A stretch of 15,404 nucleotides of DNA from Candidatus Bruticola papionis (GCA_002407045.1 DHKB01000025.1:23007-38410); one strand, 5' to 3'; shown: positions 1-8,319, counted from the stretch's first letter. A program made the numbers and translations. Notes: a model not told the origin generated them from the letters alone.

Positions 1-362
1 ATAGGAGGGAAAATACTATCTTCAGTTAGGCTGCTAGATAAACTTTCGCCTTCACGCAAACGTACTTGGACGCGGGCTAGTGCTTTGCGCAATTTGGCAC
101 TTTCAGCCGACTCGGCCAATGAGCCCAAAGCTTCATCCATGGGAATGCCCGACTTGAGCAAGGCCGATAATTGCAACACAGTGTAAGCTAAATCATCGTC
201 GCCAGCCTGGCCACCTTTAGTGCCGCCGTCTTCTTCTACTTTAGTAGGAAAAATTTTGCGCTCTTTAAGCTTTTGGTGAGCTACGGCATGGGAAACCGCC
301 GCCACCAGGCCCTTCACTTGTTTGCCTTTACTGTCGGTACCTTCGTAAGAATAAAGAGGCAT
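1..362 (-). CDS. gspF: Type II secretion inner-membrane platform protein GspF, N-terminal part (3' end beyond window)
   Basis: GspF is the polytopic inner-membrane platform protein of the T2SS; it contacts the GspE ATPase and links it to pseudopilus assembly. About 120 residues are present, running off the left edge. The N-terminus (MPLYSYEGTDSKGKQVKG) is the classic start of the GspF/PilC family. The following stretch with LQLSALLKSGIPMDEAL and a later VRLREGESLSSSL matches the first cytoplasmic T2SSF domain (four-helix bundle). No membrane segment is reached before the edge, as expected for this part. The ATG at 360-362 lies about 40 bases after the gspE stop. An AAGGAG element sits about 16 bases upstream, which is rather far. 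Its position directly after gspE is the usual E-F arrangement. PilC of a type IV pilus is the alternative, disfavoured by the gspL/M/N/D/C neighbours. Confidence 0.93.
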   Translation of the reverse strand, partial: MPLYSYEGTDSKGKQVKGLVAAVSHAVAHQKLKERKIFPTKVEEDGGTKGGQAGDDDLAYTVLQLSALLKSGIPMDEALGSLAESAESAKLRKALARVQVRLREGESLSSSLTEDSIFPP

Positions 363-402
363 AGCGCTTTAACGTATTCTCCTTAAGTTTTGCTCCGAAA
401 AA

Positions 403-1845
403 TTATAAGCGGGCGGCCCGCAGCGCTTCTTGCGGGGTTGTTAAGCCCAACTCTACTTTTTTGATAGCGTCGTCTAAAAGGGTGGCCATGCCTTTATCGC
501 GGGCCGCCTTGCCTAAAATGCGTGAGTCTTCTGAACGAGCAATGCGACTGCGCAAGTCTTCGTCGACGCTCATAATTTCGTAGATGCCTAGACGACCTTT
601 GTAGCCGGAACCGTGACATTGAGGACAACCGACTGGCTTATAAAATTGCGATCCGGCAGGCACTTTTTGAATGCCCAAACGGTACAAATCGTCAGGATCT
701 GGATCGCAAGGTTGCTTGCAATGGGGGCATAAGTTGCGCACCAAACGCTGAGCCATTGCGCCTAAAAGCGAAGAGGAGAGCAAATAGGGCGGTATGCCAA
801 GATCAAGCAAACGGGTGGCGGCGGTAGGGGCATCGTTAGTGTGCAAAGTAGAAAGCACCAAGTGGCCAGTCAAGGCTGCGTGAATGGCAATATCGGCTGT
901 CTCTGGATCGCGGATCTCACCAACCATAATAACATCGGGGTCTTGACGTAAAACTGAGCGCAAACCGCTAGCAAAAGTCATGCCGATCTTTTCGTTAACT
1001 TGGATCTGACCTACACCAGCCAACTGGTATTCTACAGGATCTTCAATGGTTATGATGTTGCGCTCTGGAGAGCGAATCATATCCAAAATAGCATAGAGAG
1101 TAGTCGTTTTACCGGAACCAGTAGGACCGGTAATTAAGAACAAGCCATAAGGATGGCTAACTAAATCGGTAACTACTTGGCGGTCATGCTCGTTGAGGCC
1201 CAATTGCTTGAGGCTGAGCATGCGCAAGTTCTTTTCCAAAAGACGCATCACTACACGCTCACCGTGCAAAGTTGGCACTATAGAAACACGCACATCTAAC
1301 TGCCTATCGCCAGAGTGAACATGTAAACGGCCGTCTTGAGGATGACGTGTTTCAGCTAAGTCTAAGTTAGACATCACTTTAATACGAGCTACCAACTGCG
1401 GATGGCTAGAACGAGCCATTTTGTGCACTTCATGCAAAACACCGTCGATACGCATACGTACTACGGTTTGCTCAGCGTAAGGCTCAATGTGAATGTCGGA
1501 AGTGCGCGTCTCCATAGCTTTGAGGAACAAAGTATTGAGCAAGCGCACTATAGGAGCGTCAGCGGCGTCAGCCAACAAGTCTTGGCTTATATCGACATCT
1601 TTGGTGTCGTCGGTTTCGTCGCTTTGGCCTAAGTTCTCTTCGTCGACCATCATGCGGCGTAAGCCGTTTTCCAGCTCTTCTACACTCATGACTACAGGAA
1701 TGACGTCTTTGTGTAGCAGTAGACGAATATCTTCAAAGAGCTGGCGCGGAGTATCCTTATGGATACCTATCTTAATGAAGCTCTCTTCTTCCTCTAAAGG
1801 CAGAATATGGTGGCGTTGATAAAACTCGGTAGGAATTGAAGGCAC
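403..1845 (-). CDS. gspE: Type II secretion ATPase GspE
   Basis: GspE is the cytoplasmic hexameric ATPase that powers pseudopilus extension. At 480 residues it is close to the family length. A short N-terminal domain (about residues 1-66) should dock on GspL. The catalytic part shows Walker A GPTGSGKT at 240-247, an Asp box IEDPVE at about 267-272, Walker B VIMVGEIRD at 305-313 and a His box STLHTND at 332-338. A zinc-binding module follows, with Cys373/Cys376 and Cys407/Cys410 (two CxxC pairs; Cys380 is extra); this module is typical of GspE and some PilB proteins. The start is GTG (1843-1845), preceded by a good GAGGAG site 7 bases upstream. It lies 60 bases downstream of gspD and just before gspF. 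PilB is the main alternative; the secretin/GspC context favours GspE. Confidence 0.96.
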   Translation of the reverse strand: MPSIPTEFYQRHHILPLEEEESFIKIGIHKDTPRQLFEDIRLLLHKDVIPVVMSVEELENGLRRMMVDEENLGQSDETDDTKDVDISQDLLADAADAPIVRLLNTLFLKAMETRTSDIHIEPYAEQTVVRMRIDGVLHEVHKMARSSHPQLVARIKVMSNLDLAETRHPQDGRLHVHSGDRQLDVRVSIVPTLHGERVVMRLLEKNLRMLSLKQLGLNEHDRQVVTDLVSHPYGLFLITGPTGSGKTTTLYAILDMIRSPERNIITIEDPVEYQLAGVGQIQVNEKIGMTFASGLRSVLRQDPDVIMVGEIRDPETADIAIHAALTGHLVLSTLHTNDAPTAATRLLDLGIPPYLLSSSLLGAMAQRLVRNLCPHCKQPCDPDPDDLYRLGIQKVPAGSQFYKPVGCPQCHGSGYKGRLGIYEIMSVDEDLRSRIARSEDSRILGKAARDKGMATLLDDAIKKVELGLTTPQEALRAARL

Positions 1846-1905
1846 AGAACTTCTCCTCGCTCAAAACAAAATGCACAAGAGCACCTTGGCGTTAAAGTTT
1901 ATTTA

Positions 1906-4401
1906 CTATTTATGCTCTAAACTCACGGGAGCGGGAATAACTTCCTCTTCTTGAGGAGCTGTTGTCGAGCTGGAAGCTGGAGTAATCTTTACTGTGGCTG
2001 GAGTAAGCGACTCTTTGGCTTCGGTGGGCACTTCAACGCTAGCAGTACGCAATTGCTCTTGCTTAGGCAAAGGATCTTGCACGTTGCTATAAACGGTATG
2101 CTCGCTATCCATCTTATCGAAGACGCGTCGTTTGGCTACATTGGCATAACGGCGGCTTTGCTTTTTGCTGAGCTTTTTGCTTTGACGATTCTTATCGACA
2201 TCAGCTAATTTCTTTTGATTATCGCTCTTATTGTCTACAGAGGAAGTTTTGGCAGACTTGGCGTTCTTCTTATTGGTAGCCTTAGCCTTAGTAACTTTGG
2301 CTTCTGAAGAGTCGCTATCGGTGCTTTTTACTTCGGGGACAACTTGTAAAGTATCGCGATTCTCGTAATTTTGATCGCCAGCTTCGCCTATACCATCAAG
2401 GTAAGGGCTAATGGCACTGTCATTGACATCGACAGTTTCGTCTAAATCGACGATCTTAGGAGTTAAAGAGATAAAGATGCTGGTCTTTTGATCGTCTGTG
2501 CTCTTATCGCGGAAGAGCCAGCCCAACAAAGGCAAGTCTTTAAGAATAGGTACGCCTTTGACTTGGTCGGAAGTACGCTTGGAAATCAAGCCGCCGATCA
2601 ACAAGGTTTTGCCATCGGGAATAGTGACGGTAGTATCGACGCTGCGGTTGGAAACTACGGGAGCACTGAACTTGACACCAGCCATCTCTTGGTCGAGATA
2701 TTCAGTTACTTCTTGAATCTCTTGCTTTACTTCCATACGGATCTTGCCAGTGCGACTCATATGAGGAGTCACTTCCAACTTGATACCTACTTCACGATAG
2801 TCAAAAGTGACAGTAGGGGAACCGTAAGCATCAAGTTTGCCACCAGTAGCGAAAGGAACTACTTGGCCTACATTGATGGTAGCTTTTTTATTGTCCTGGG
2901 TAAGTACGCGAGGTGCAGAAATTAAGTTGAAATCGTTGCTAGAATTGAGAGCGGACAAATAAGCGAAAAATTCGGGAACGTCGACGCTCTGGTTGCTGAC
3001 GGTAATGGTGCGGGTATTTCCTCCCACTACGCCGGCTACGAAGTTGCCTCCAGCCAGTACGTTGAGCAAGCCTTCTTCAGTTAAGCCGCCTTTATAAGAA
3101 CCGATAACACCTCCGGAGGTGAGGGCTTGCCAACCAATACCTAATTCAGCAGCTCTCTTAAGGGAAACTTCGGCCACAATAGCGGAAATTTGTACTTGGC
3201 TGCGCTCGGCGTCCAATTTGGCAATGACCGCTTTAAGCTCGTCATATTCTGAAGGAGATATATAAAGAACTAAAGAGTTGGTATCGCTATCGGCTGATAC
3301 TTTAGAAGAGGTAAAGCCTACGGTAGCTGGTTTATCTTTGGCACCAGTGGGGCCGGTTATGCCATCGGAAGCGCTGCGGAAGTTGTTGCTAGTATTGCTT
3401 GTGGCATTTTCTGTGGCCGGTACTTTGGATTCTTTGAGCTGCTCTTCAACGGCTTTTTGGCGCTCGGAAAGCATATCAGAAAGAATTTTGGCTACATCTT
3501 CAGCTTGAGCAAATTGGAGATGATAGACGAAGAAGCGGGCCGGTTCCGTCTTGGTGGGAGCGGCCATAGGAATATCCAACTTCTTCAAGATCTTTTTCAC
3601 ATCGCGCAAATCTTTGGGGTAGGCACTGATAACTACACCGTTGGAAGGGCCGAAAGCGGCAATACCAAAAGTTTTCTTTGTCTCTTTGTCGTTGTAAAGA
3701 GGCTTAATGGCGGCAACTACTTTTTCAGCTTCCATATATTTAGGGAAGACCACTTCGGTCTTTAAGCTAGGCTCTAAGCTATCCAGACTTTTTACTATTT
3801 GGCCAATACGATTGACAATAGAAGCTTTATCCACTACTAAAACGGCCAAACCATCTTTATAAGCGCTTAAAACACCATTTTCGGAAAGTAGAGGCTTTAC
3901 AGCAGTGACTACGCTTTCAGGATCACCTTGGCTCATAATCAATACGGCCATTACGTACTCTTCGCCAGTAGGATTGGCTTGTAAGGCGGGCATGAAGGAA
4001 CCCATACTTCTGGCTGTACTATCGGGTACGATTTGGACGTGATCGCCACGGTTGACGACGGTAAAACCGTAACGATTGACTGCAGCTTTGAAAATATCCC
4101 AAGCTTCAGGAATACTCACTTCGCGTGAAGACAAAATCGTCAGCTTGCCTTTCACTTTTTCGTCCACAATGATATTGCGTCCGGTCAGTTCGCTCATAAC
4201 TCTAGAGAGAACGCGAATGTCGATATTTTCAAAGTTGAGCAAAATGTGGCCGTTGCGCATTGAATCAGCTATGGTCTTGCTCAGCATGGGCTTTTGCGGC
4301 TCTGTTTCGCTGTTTTTGGCCGGATCATTTGAAAAGGCCGGTGCAACTGATACCAGCACCGTCAGCAAAGCTGTCACTATGTATACTCGAAACTTATTCA
4401 C
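1906..4401 (-). CDS. gspD: Type II secretion secretin GspD with long Lys/Ser-rich C-terminal tail
   Basis: GspD forms the outer-membrane pore of the T2SS. Counting from the GTG at 4401 (831 residues): a signal peptide at about 1-24 (hydrophobic run ending APAFS), the N0 domain from about residue 50 (ILLNFENIDIRVLSRVMSEL), N1-N3 repeats to about 390 with a polar Ser/Asn/Gly loop in N3 (about 320-366), then the secretin core at about 400-652, including VPILKDLPLLGWLF at 617-630. After LTPKIV there is a tail of about 180 residues, rich in Lys/Ser then Pro/Thr/Glu, far longer than a usual pilotin-binding S-domain. The ORF is open to a TTG at 4443, but an AGGAG lies 10 bases before the GTG at 4401 and this start begins directly at the signal peptide. 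It starts 2 bases after the gspN stop, suggesting translational coupling. Confidence 0.95.
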   Translation of the reverse strand: MNKFRVYIVTALLTVLVSVAPAFSNDPAKNSETEPQKPMLSKTIADSMRNGHILLNFENIDIRVLSRVMSELTGRNIIVDEKVKGKLTILSSREVSIPEAWDIFKAAVNRYGFTVVNRGDHVQIVPDSTARSMGSFMPALQANPTGEEYVMAVLIMSQGDPESVVTAVKPLLSENGVLSAYKDGLAVLVVDKASIVNRIGQIVKSLDSLEPSLKTEVVFPKYMEAEKVVAAIKPLYNDKETKKTFGIAAFGPSNGVVISAYPKDLRDVKKILKKLDIPMAAPTKTEPARFFVYHLQFAQAEDVAKILSDMLSERQKAVEEQLKESKVPATENATSNTSNNFRSASDGITGPTGAKDKPATVGFTSSKVSADSDTNSLVLYISPSEYDELKAVIAKLDAERSQVQISAIVAEVSLKRAAELGIGWQALTSGGVIGSYKGGLTEEGLLNVLAGGNFVAGVVGGNTRTITVSNQSVDVPEFFAYLSALNSSNDFNLISAPRVLTQDNKKATINVGQVVPFATGGKLDAYGSPTVTFDYREVGIKLEVTPHMSRTGKIRMEVKQEIQEVTEYLDQEMAGVKFSAPVVSNRSVDTTVTIPDGKTLLIGGLISKRTSDQVKGVPILKDLPLLGWLFRDKSTDDQKTSIFISLTPKIVDLDETVDVNDSAISPYLDGIGEAGDQNYENRDTLQVVPEVKSTDSDSSEAKVTKAKATNKKNAKSAKTSSVDNKSDNQKKLADVDKNRQSKKLSKKQSRRYANVAKRRVFDKMDSEHTVYSNVQDPLPKQEQLRTASVEVPTEAKESLTPATVKITPASSSTTAPQEEEVIPAPVSLEHK

Positions 4402-4403
4402 TA

Positions 4404-5294
4404 CTAGCGTGCTCCTGCAAGATTCCATTCGGGATTGGCCCAAGTACCGGAAATATTGACTTTGTGCGTGCCAAACATTTTTGTTTTGAAAGTGAGATCG
4501 CCATTAAGCATGGGCGAGCTGCTTTGAGGGGTCGAGCGCAGCGAAACAAATCCTTCACCAGTTACATCTTGGCTGTAAAGGGTGAGTCTGCTGTTTACGG
4601 AAGTGCGCTTGGGGGCATTATCCGCTTTCTGGCTGGCGTCGGTAGAGCCGACTTGGCCGCTGCGGGTAGAAGTTGAAGCTTCGTAAGGCTCAATGGTGAT
4701 ATTGGCGCCTATCTCCAAATCATGCAATTCGATGGGTAAGGAGCCTTTTAAAGATGGCACCTTAAGATCGAGCGTCCCTTTGCCTTTGGAAGATAAGTAA
4801 TTGTAGTTAAGCTGACCGCTCAACTGAACCGCTTTCAAATCCTGAGAACCTGTATCCAAAGCTAAATTTTCACTCTTGAAATTAAGTTCGGAAGCGTTGA
4901 GACTCAATGAAGCTGTGCCTGGAATGACATTATCCTTCTTTTCCGAATCTTTGGCTTCTGCACCAGAACTTGCCTCAGCTGTTTTTCCGTTGCTAGCTTC
5001 AGCTAAAACTTTGGCCGAATCGTATTGGGTAAAATTGACGCTAAGACCCTTAAGCGAATAACCTATGAAAGCTTTATCAGCTGTAAAATAGCCTCCGGTA
5101 GGGAGAGTAACTAAGAGTTTCTTTAAATTAACTCCTGTAAGCCCCATGGACATCTCGTCCCAGGTAATGACGATACCGGTAGATTTTTCGGTCGAGGCTA
5201 TGACTCTAGTTAAAATTGTTTCGTAGGGCAAGCGTACTAGCAAGACCAGGACAAAAACAACCAGCCAGACACAGGCTTTAGCTAAAAGCTTCAT
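4404..5294 (-). CDS. gspN: Type II secretion protein GspN
   Basis: GspN is an accessory T2SS protein anchored in the inner membrane with a periplasmic domain; it is present in only some systems and its role is poorly defined. From the ATG at 5294 it has 296 residues. There is a short basic N-terminus and one hydrophobic segment (about residues 8-20, VWLVVFVLVLLVRLPYE), then a beta-rich soluble part of AsmA-like character with repeated phrases such as SLSLNASELNF and GTLDLKVPSLKGSL. Two low-complexity polar linkers are visible (about residues 94-116 and 214-236). The start overlaps the gspM stop in an ATGA, with GAGGTG 5 bases upstream; the open frame extends to a GTG at 5327, which would bury the start inside gspM. 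Assignment rests on position between gspM and gspD, the membrane topology and the domain character, more than on single catalytic residues. Confidence 0.8.
   Translation of the reverse strand: MKLLAKACVWLVVFVLVLLVRLPYETILTRVIASTEKSTGIVITWDEMSMGLTGVNLKKLLVTLPTGGYFTADKAFIGYSLKGLSVNFTQYDSAKVLAEASNGKTAEASSGAEAKDSEKKDNVIPGTASLSLNASELNFKSENLALDTGSQDLKAVQLSGQLNYNYLSSKGKGTLDLKVPSLKGSLPIELHDLEIGANITIEPYEASTSTRSGQVGSTDASQKADNAPKRTSVNSRLTLYSQDVTGEGFVSLRSTPQSSSPMLNGDLTFKTKMFGTHKVNISGTWANPEWNLAGAR
4412..4416 (-). promoter_or_regulatory. Ribosome binding site deciding the gspD start
   Basis: AGGAG on the minus strand, inside the last codons of gspN and 10 bases before the GTG at 4401. It is the only good site near the N-terminus and favours the GTG over the upstream TTG (4443) and ATG (4428). 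Confidence 0.6.
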
Positions 5295-5743
5295 GACGGC
5301 ACCTCGACCATAAATTCTAAATTCCACCGACCATTGCCGTCACTATCATCGAGGCTGAAACTCTTGATAATAACGTTGGTAGTTCTCATTGAGTCGAGCA
5401 ACTCGGTAATTTGCTCTGCCGTAACTGAGCGCAATTTTACTTGCACGCCTTGGCTGTTCTTGTAGGGGTTGTTGCTCTCCACGTTCTTCTCAAGATTTTT
5501 AAGTACTGAAGTGTTCATCCAAGAGGCTGTATTGGGATTAGGTACGGCCTTGGAATTTTTGGAACGAGAGAAGTCTTGCATAGCCTGAGTAATACCTTTG
5601 CGTTCTAAGCGCAGGCGGGAAACTCGAGCTTCGGTGGCACTAATCGCTTTGTAGCGCGGCATAGCGTAAAACAGCGCCCAAAGCAAAGCAACCAGCAGCA
5701 AAATAACTATAAAAAGTAATTGCTTGGAAACGTTTTGGTTCAC
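5291..5743 (-). CDS. gspM: Type II secretion protein GspM
   Basis: GspM is a bitopic inner-membrane protein that pairs with GspL in the T2SS assembly platform (the PilO counterpart). It has 150 residues: a short cytoplasmic N-terminus, one strongly hydrophobic segment at about 8-28 (LLFIVILLLVALLWALF), a coiled-coil-prone stretch (about 36-60, with RVSRLRLERKGITQAM) and a small periplasmic ferredoxin-like domain ending EFMVEVPS. The GTG start (5741-5743) overlaps the gspL stop in a GTGA and its stop overlaps the gspN start in an ATGA, so all three are probably translationally coupled. Sequence conservation in this family is low; the call depends on topology, size and position right after gspL. 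Confidence 0.85.
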   Translation of the reverse strand: MNQNVSKQLLFIVILLLVALLWALFYAMPRYKAISATEARVSRLRLERKGITQAMQDFSRSKNSKAVPNPNTASWMNTSVLKNLEKNVESNNPYKNSQGVQVKLRSVTAEQITELLDSMRTTNVIIKSFSLDDSDGNGRWNLEFMVEVPS

Positions 5744-7086
5744 GGGGCCGGCACTTCTCCTTCTATAGAGAACGAAACCACATCTTGGCGGCCTTTTTTA
5801 TTCTCTAAAATTTCCGGCTTTTGCAAGATACCTTCGATGCCTTGGCGGAATTCTTCCACTTGTTGCACAGAACGAGCTTGGCCTTGCAAAGTCATGGTCG
5901 GTACCTCTTTTTCGGCCGTAAATTCCATTCTTCTGATTTCCAAATTAGGTTGCTTACTTAAAGGACGAGCCATTTGGGCCATAAGTTCCAAAATATACTC
6001 TGGAGAAGAACGCTTATTGGCCACATTCGTTTCAGTCAGCTTATTTAAAGCGCTCTGATAATCTTCTGGATCTTGTTTGGCTAAATCTGGCAACACCTGG
6101 GCGGCGGCCTCCTGATAGACGGCGGTTTGCTGCTCCAGGCTCTTGTTGGCAGTATAGTTGTGTATTTCTAAATTCAAAGTGGCCAGAGCCAGCAGTACTA
6201 ATAGCCAAACTGCGTATTTCCAAGGCAGTGCGGACTCTTCTTCGACAACATGGACAAGCTGGACTCCGGGTACGCCTGGCTTGTTGGCTAGGGCCATACC
6301 ATAAGCTATGGCATCTGTGTATGGGCTTAAGCCAGAAGGCATGGGCATAGGCTCGACAACTTGGCCCAATAAGGAAGATAGTTCTTCTGGCAAACCTTTC
6401 ATTTGAGCGCCGCCGCCGCAAATAAACACTTTGTCAAAGGGGACGGGAGCACTTAAAAGGCTGGCTGCCACTATTTCTTGCAACCATTGCTTGCACTTGG
6501 GCTCGTCTGTACCTACGGTAAGCTTATGGATTTCGGCTTCTTGGTCGCCAATTTTCTTTTCTAAAGAAATCTCTTTGGTAAGACTACGGCCGCCTCGGAA
6601 AGAAACTCTAACCCAATAGATGGTACCTTCTTTGATAGCACAGACGGTCGTTTTAGAGGCGCCGAAATCGAAGACCAGTGCTTCTTCTACTTTGGCTTCA
6701 TGGCACAAGCGCAAATAAGCAAAAGGTTCGGCGTCAATAATTGATTCTTCTGGGAGTTTATGTTGCTCTTTAAACTCGGCTAGTTGAGAATTTAAAGTGA
6801 TAGCCACAGTAGCATTGTCTTCTTTGACAATCCAATCCCAGGAGGCTTCATCTATAGGAAAAGGCAAAGACAAGCGCAGCTCTTCTCTAATGACATTGCC
6901 TTGTATTTCGCGGCCAGAATCGGGAACGTTAAGCGTCCTGATAGTCAGTCTGTCTGAAGGCATACTGACAATAGGCGACTTAAAGCTAGCGTACGAATCC
7001 AATTTCGTAGGCGCTCCCCAGAGTAAGCCTACCGATACTGCACGTGTCTCCGTATGTCCAAAGTCTAAACCCGCTGCGCGGAACAT
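5740..7086 (-). CDS. gspL: Type II secretion protein GspL (PilM-like actin fold plus PilN-like periplasmic domain)
   Basis: GspL links the cytoplasmic ATPase GspE to the membrane platform. Its 448 residues divide into a cytoplasmic actin-like domain (about 1-285), one transmembrane segment at about 291-308 (YAVWLLVLLALATLNLEI) and a periplasmic domain with a coiled-coil start and a ferredoxin-like end. The actin-fold signatures are visible: AAGLDFGHTETRAVSV at the start, VFDFGASKTTVCAI at 138-151 and VFICGGGAQMKGL at 220-232. Because one protein combines the PilM-like part and the membrane/periplasmic PilN-like part, this is a T2SS component rather than PilM of a type IV pilus. It is the first gene of the minus-strand operon. 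The ATG at 7084-7086 has only a weak upstream AG-rich site. Its promoter should lie in the divergent spacer before gspC. Confidence 0.9.
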   Translation of the reverse strand: MFRAAGLDFGHTETRAVSVGLLWGAPTKLDSYASFKSPIVSMPSDRLTIRTLNVPDSGREIQGNVIREELRLSLPFPIDEASWDWIVKEDNATVAITLNSQLAEFKEQHKLPEESIIDAEPFAYLRLCHEAKVEEALVFDFGASKTTVCAIKEGTIYWVRVSFRGGRSLTKEISLEKKIGDQEAEIHKLTVGTDEPKCKQWLQEIVAASLLSAPVPFDKVFICGGGAQMKGLPEELSSLLGQVVEPMPMPSGLSPYTDAIAYGMALANKPGVPGVQLVHVVEEESALPWKYAVWLLVLLALATLNLEIHNYTANKSLEQQTAVYQEAAAQVLPDLAKQDPEDYQSALNKLTETNVANKRSSPEYILELMAQMARPLSKQPNLEIRRMEFTAEKEVPTMTLQGQARSVQQVEEFRQGIEGILQKPEILENKKGRQDVVSFSIEGEVPAP

Positions 7087-7287
7087 AGTGTAACTCTTAC
7101 TTAACAGGGTGTATGCTCAAAGCTTATGTCTTTTACGGCCTACCCACTGGGCCCAACTTCACAACAAGCCGTTCGAACTTCTATGCCAAAACGGCTAAAC
7201 CTTCTGCTTGAGCTCAGCTTGCCCAGAAGCTTGGCTTATTATTATGTTAAAAGGAATAAAACTTTTTTTGCCAAAAACGACCAAGTT
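7087..7287. promoter_or_regulatory. Divergent spacer between gspL and gspC
   Basis: About 200 bases separate the gspL start from the preferred gspC start. Two outward-facing promoters are expected here. For the plus strand, TTGCCC at about 7219-7224 followed by an AT-rich TATTATTATG region (about 7239-7249) is a poor -35/-10 candidate. No convincing consensus promoter or operator can be seen on either strand. An ORF continuing gspC upstream to an ATG at 7126 covers most of this stretch. Confidence 0.35.
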
Positions 7288-8256
7288 ATGCTTAGTCCCT
7301 CTTATAGCCGCTTTCTCACTTGGGCGCTGGTTATCGGTTCGGCAGCTTTGTGCGCCGATATCAGTGCGGCCTCTTTAGATGCTTATTTTACCAATTCTCC
7401 GGGAAGCATTGAAATAGAAAAGAATATGCGCGGCTCTCGATCCGATTTAACTTCCGCTCAAGCTCAAGATATTGCTTCAGCTTTGCGTCAGCCTGCGAAG
7501 AAAAAGCCCGCTCCTCCTAAGAAAAAGCGCAAAAGTAGAGTAATTGGCGATGAAAGTGCCACCGATAGCTCAGATAGCCAAGCCAAAGATACCAAAAAAG
7601 AAGACAAGCGTGATATTAGCAAAGCTGTTTTGCAAGGTACATTGATTTCGCCTTCTTCGCGGGCTGCCATTTTGGAATTGGCCCCCGGAGTAGTGGAAAT
7701 TGTGGCCGAAGGGGAAGATATTGGTAAATATACCCTAACTGAAGTCGGCTCGGCTTGGGCTCGCTTTGAAAATGACGAGGAAGAGTTGCTCTTTGTGGCT
7801 GACAGCTTAAGTTTATCTGAAGGCAAAGAGGACAAGAGCTCTGGCCCTATTGTCAAAAAACGTCCCAAAGCTGAAGAGAACGAAGAGGCGGCCGAACAAG
7901 ATAAAGAAGATGACAAAGAGAACAATAGCGACGACGGACAGCCCAGAGTGAGCATGGCTGATGTACGTCAAGCTTTAGATAATTCTGCCGAAATGGCTAA
8001 GCAATTGCGCGTTGTGCCGCAGGAAAAAGATGGCCAGCCTTACGGTACTAGAGTAGACTTTAGAGATGCAAACAACTTGCTGGCCCGCATGGGAGTGAAA
8101 GATCGCGATATTATGCTTTCCATCAATGGCATTCCTACGCGCAGTGCCGAAGAAATGTATCGCGGTTATATGACCTTGCGCAACGCCAATTCCTTTGAAT
8201 TTGTTGTAGAAAGAGACGGCAAAGAGGAGACGATTCGTTACGAGTTAGATAAATAA
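7288..8256 (+). CDS. gspC: Type II secretion protein GspC (HR and PDZ domains)
   Basis: GspC connects the inner-membrane platform to the secretin and helps recruit substrates. From the ATG at 7288 it has 322 residues: a short cytoplasmic N-terminus, a membrane segment at about 8-26 (FLTWALVIGSAALCADIS), a homology region at about 111-176 (AVLQGTLISPSSRAAIL through GEDIGKYTLTEV to EELLFVAD) that should bind GspD N0, and a C-terminal PDZ domain at about 240-320 (ARMGVKDRDIMLSINGIPTRS). Two charged linkers stand out: a Lys/Pro-rich one (about 70-85) leading into an acidic run, and an Asp/Glu/Lys-rich one (about 178-217). The frame stays open to an ATG at 7126. I prefer 7288 because it matches the usual GspC layout and leaves room for the divergent promoters, but neither start has a good ribosome binding site. 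It is divergent from gspL-F. Confidence 0.87.
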   Translation: MLSPSYSRFLTWALVIGSAALCADISAASLDAYFTNSPGSIEIEKNMRGSRSDLTSAQAQDIASALRQPAKKKPAPPKKKRKSRVIGDESATDSSDSQAKDTKKEDKRDISKAVLQGTLISPSSRAAILELAPGVVEIVAEGEDIGKYTLTEVGSAWARFENDEEELLFVADSLSLSEGKEDKSSGPIVKKRPKAEENEEAAEQDKEDDKENNSDDGQPRVSMADVRQALDNSAEMAKQLRVVPQEKDGQPYGTRVDFRDANNLLARMGVKDRDIMLSINGIPTRSAEEMYRGYMTLRNANSFEFVVERDGKEETIRYELDK

Positions 8257-8303
8257 CTAGGTTGAGCTTGCTCCCAGCTAATGGCAAGGGGAAGGCTCAG
8301 GAG

Positions 8304-8310
8304 AGGCAGG
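8304..8310 (+). promoter_or_regulatory. Ribosome binding site deciding the DUF6273 gene start
   Basis: AGGCAGG, with a second AGGAG at 8299-8303, lies 9 bases before the ATG at 8320. The alternative ATG at 8281 has only a weak AGGTTGAG 14 bases upstream. Confidence 0.4.
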
Positions 8311-8319
8311 TATCAGAGT

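Noticed and set aside
1402..1819. Plus-strand ORFs opposite gspE
   Set aside because: They lie wholly antisense to a gene with intact ATPase motifs and show no recognisable domains or ribosome binding sites.
1951..4676. Several plus-strand ORFs opposite gspD and gspN
   Set aside because: They are shadows of conserved coding sequence; their translations lack family features and their ends match the frame structure of the real genes.
6041..6421. Minus-strand 126-residue Arg-rich ORF inside gspL
   Set aside because: It is out of frame within the GspL actin-like and membrane regions, which are well supported; the Arg/Ser-rich composition is typical of a frame-shifted shadow.
1..7086. A type IV pilus (pilB/pilC/pilM-pilQ) locus
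   Set aside because: The PilM-like protein is fused to a membrane and periplasmic part as in GspL, GspM and GspN follow, and a GspC with HR and PDZ domains is adjacent. These mark a type II secretion system.
7488..7955. Minus-strand Ser/Leu-rich ORF opposite gspC
   Set aside because: It arises from the complement of the charged GspC linkers; there is no membrane or signal pattern beyond low complexity.
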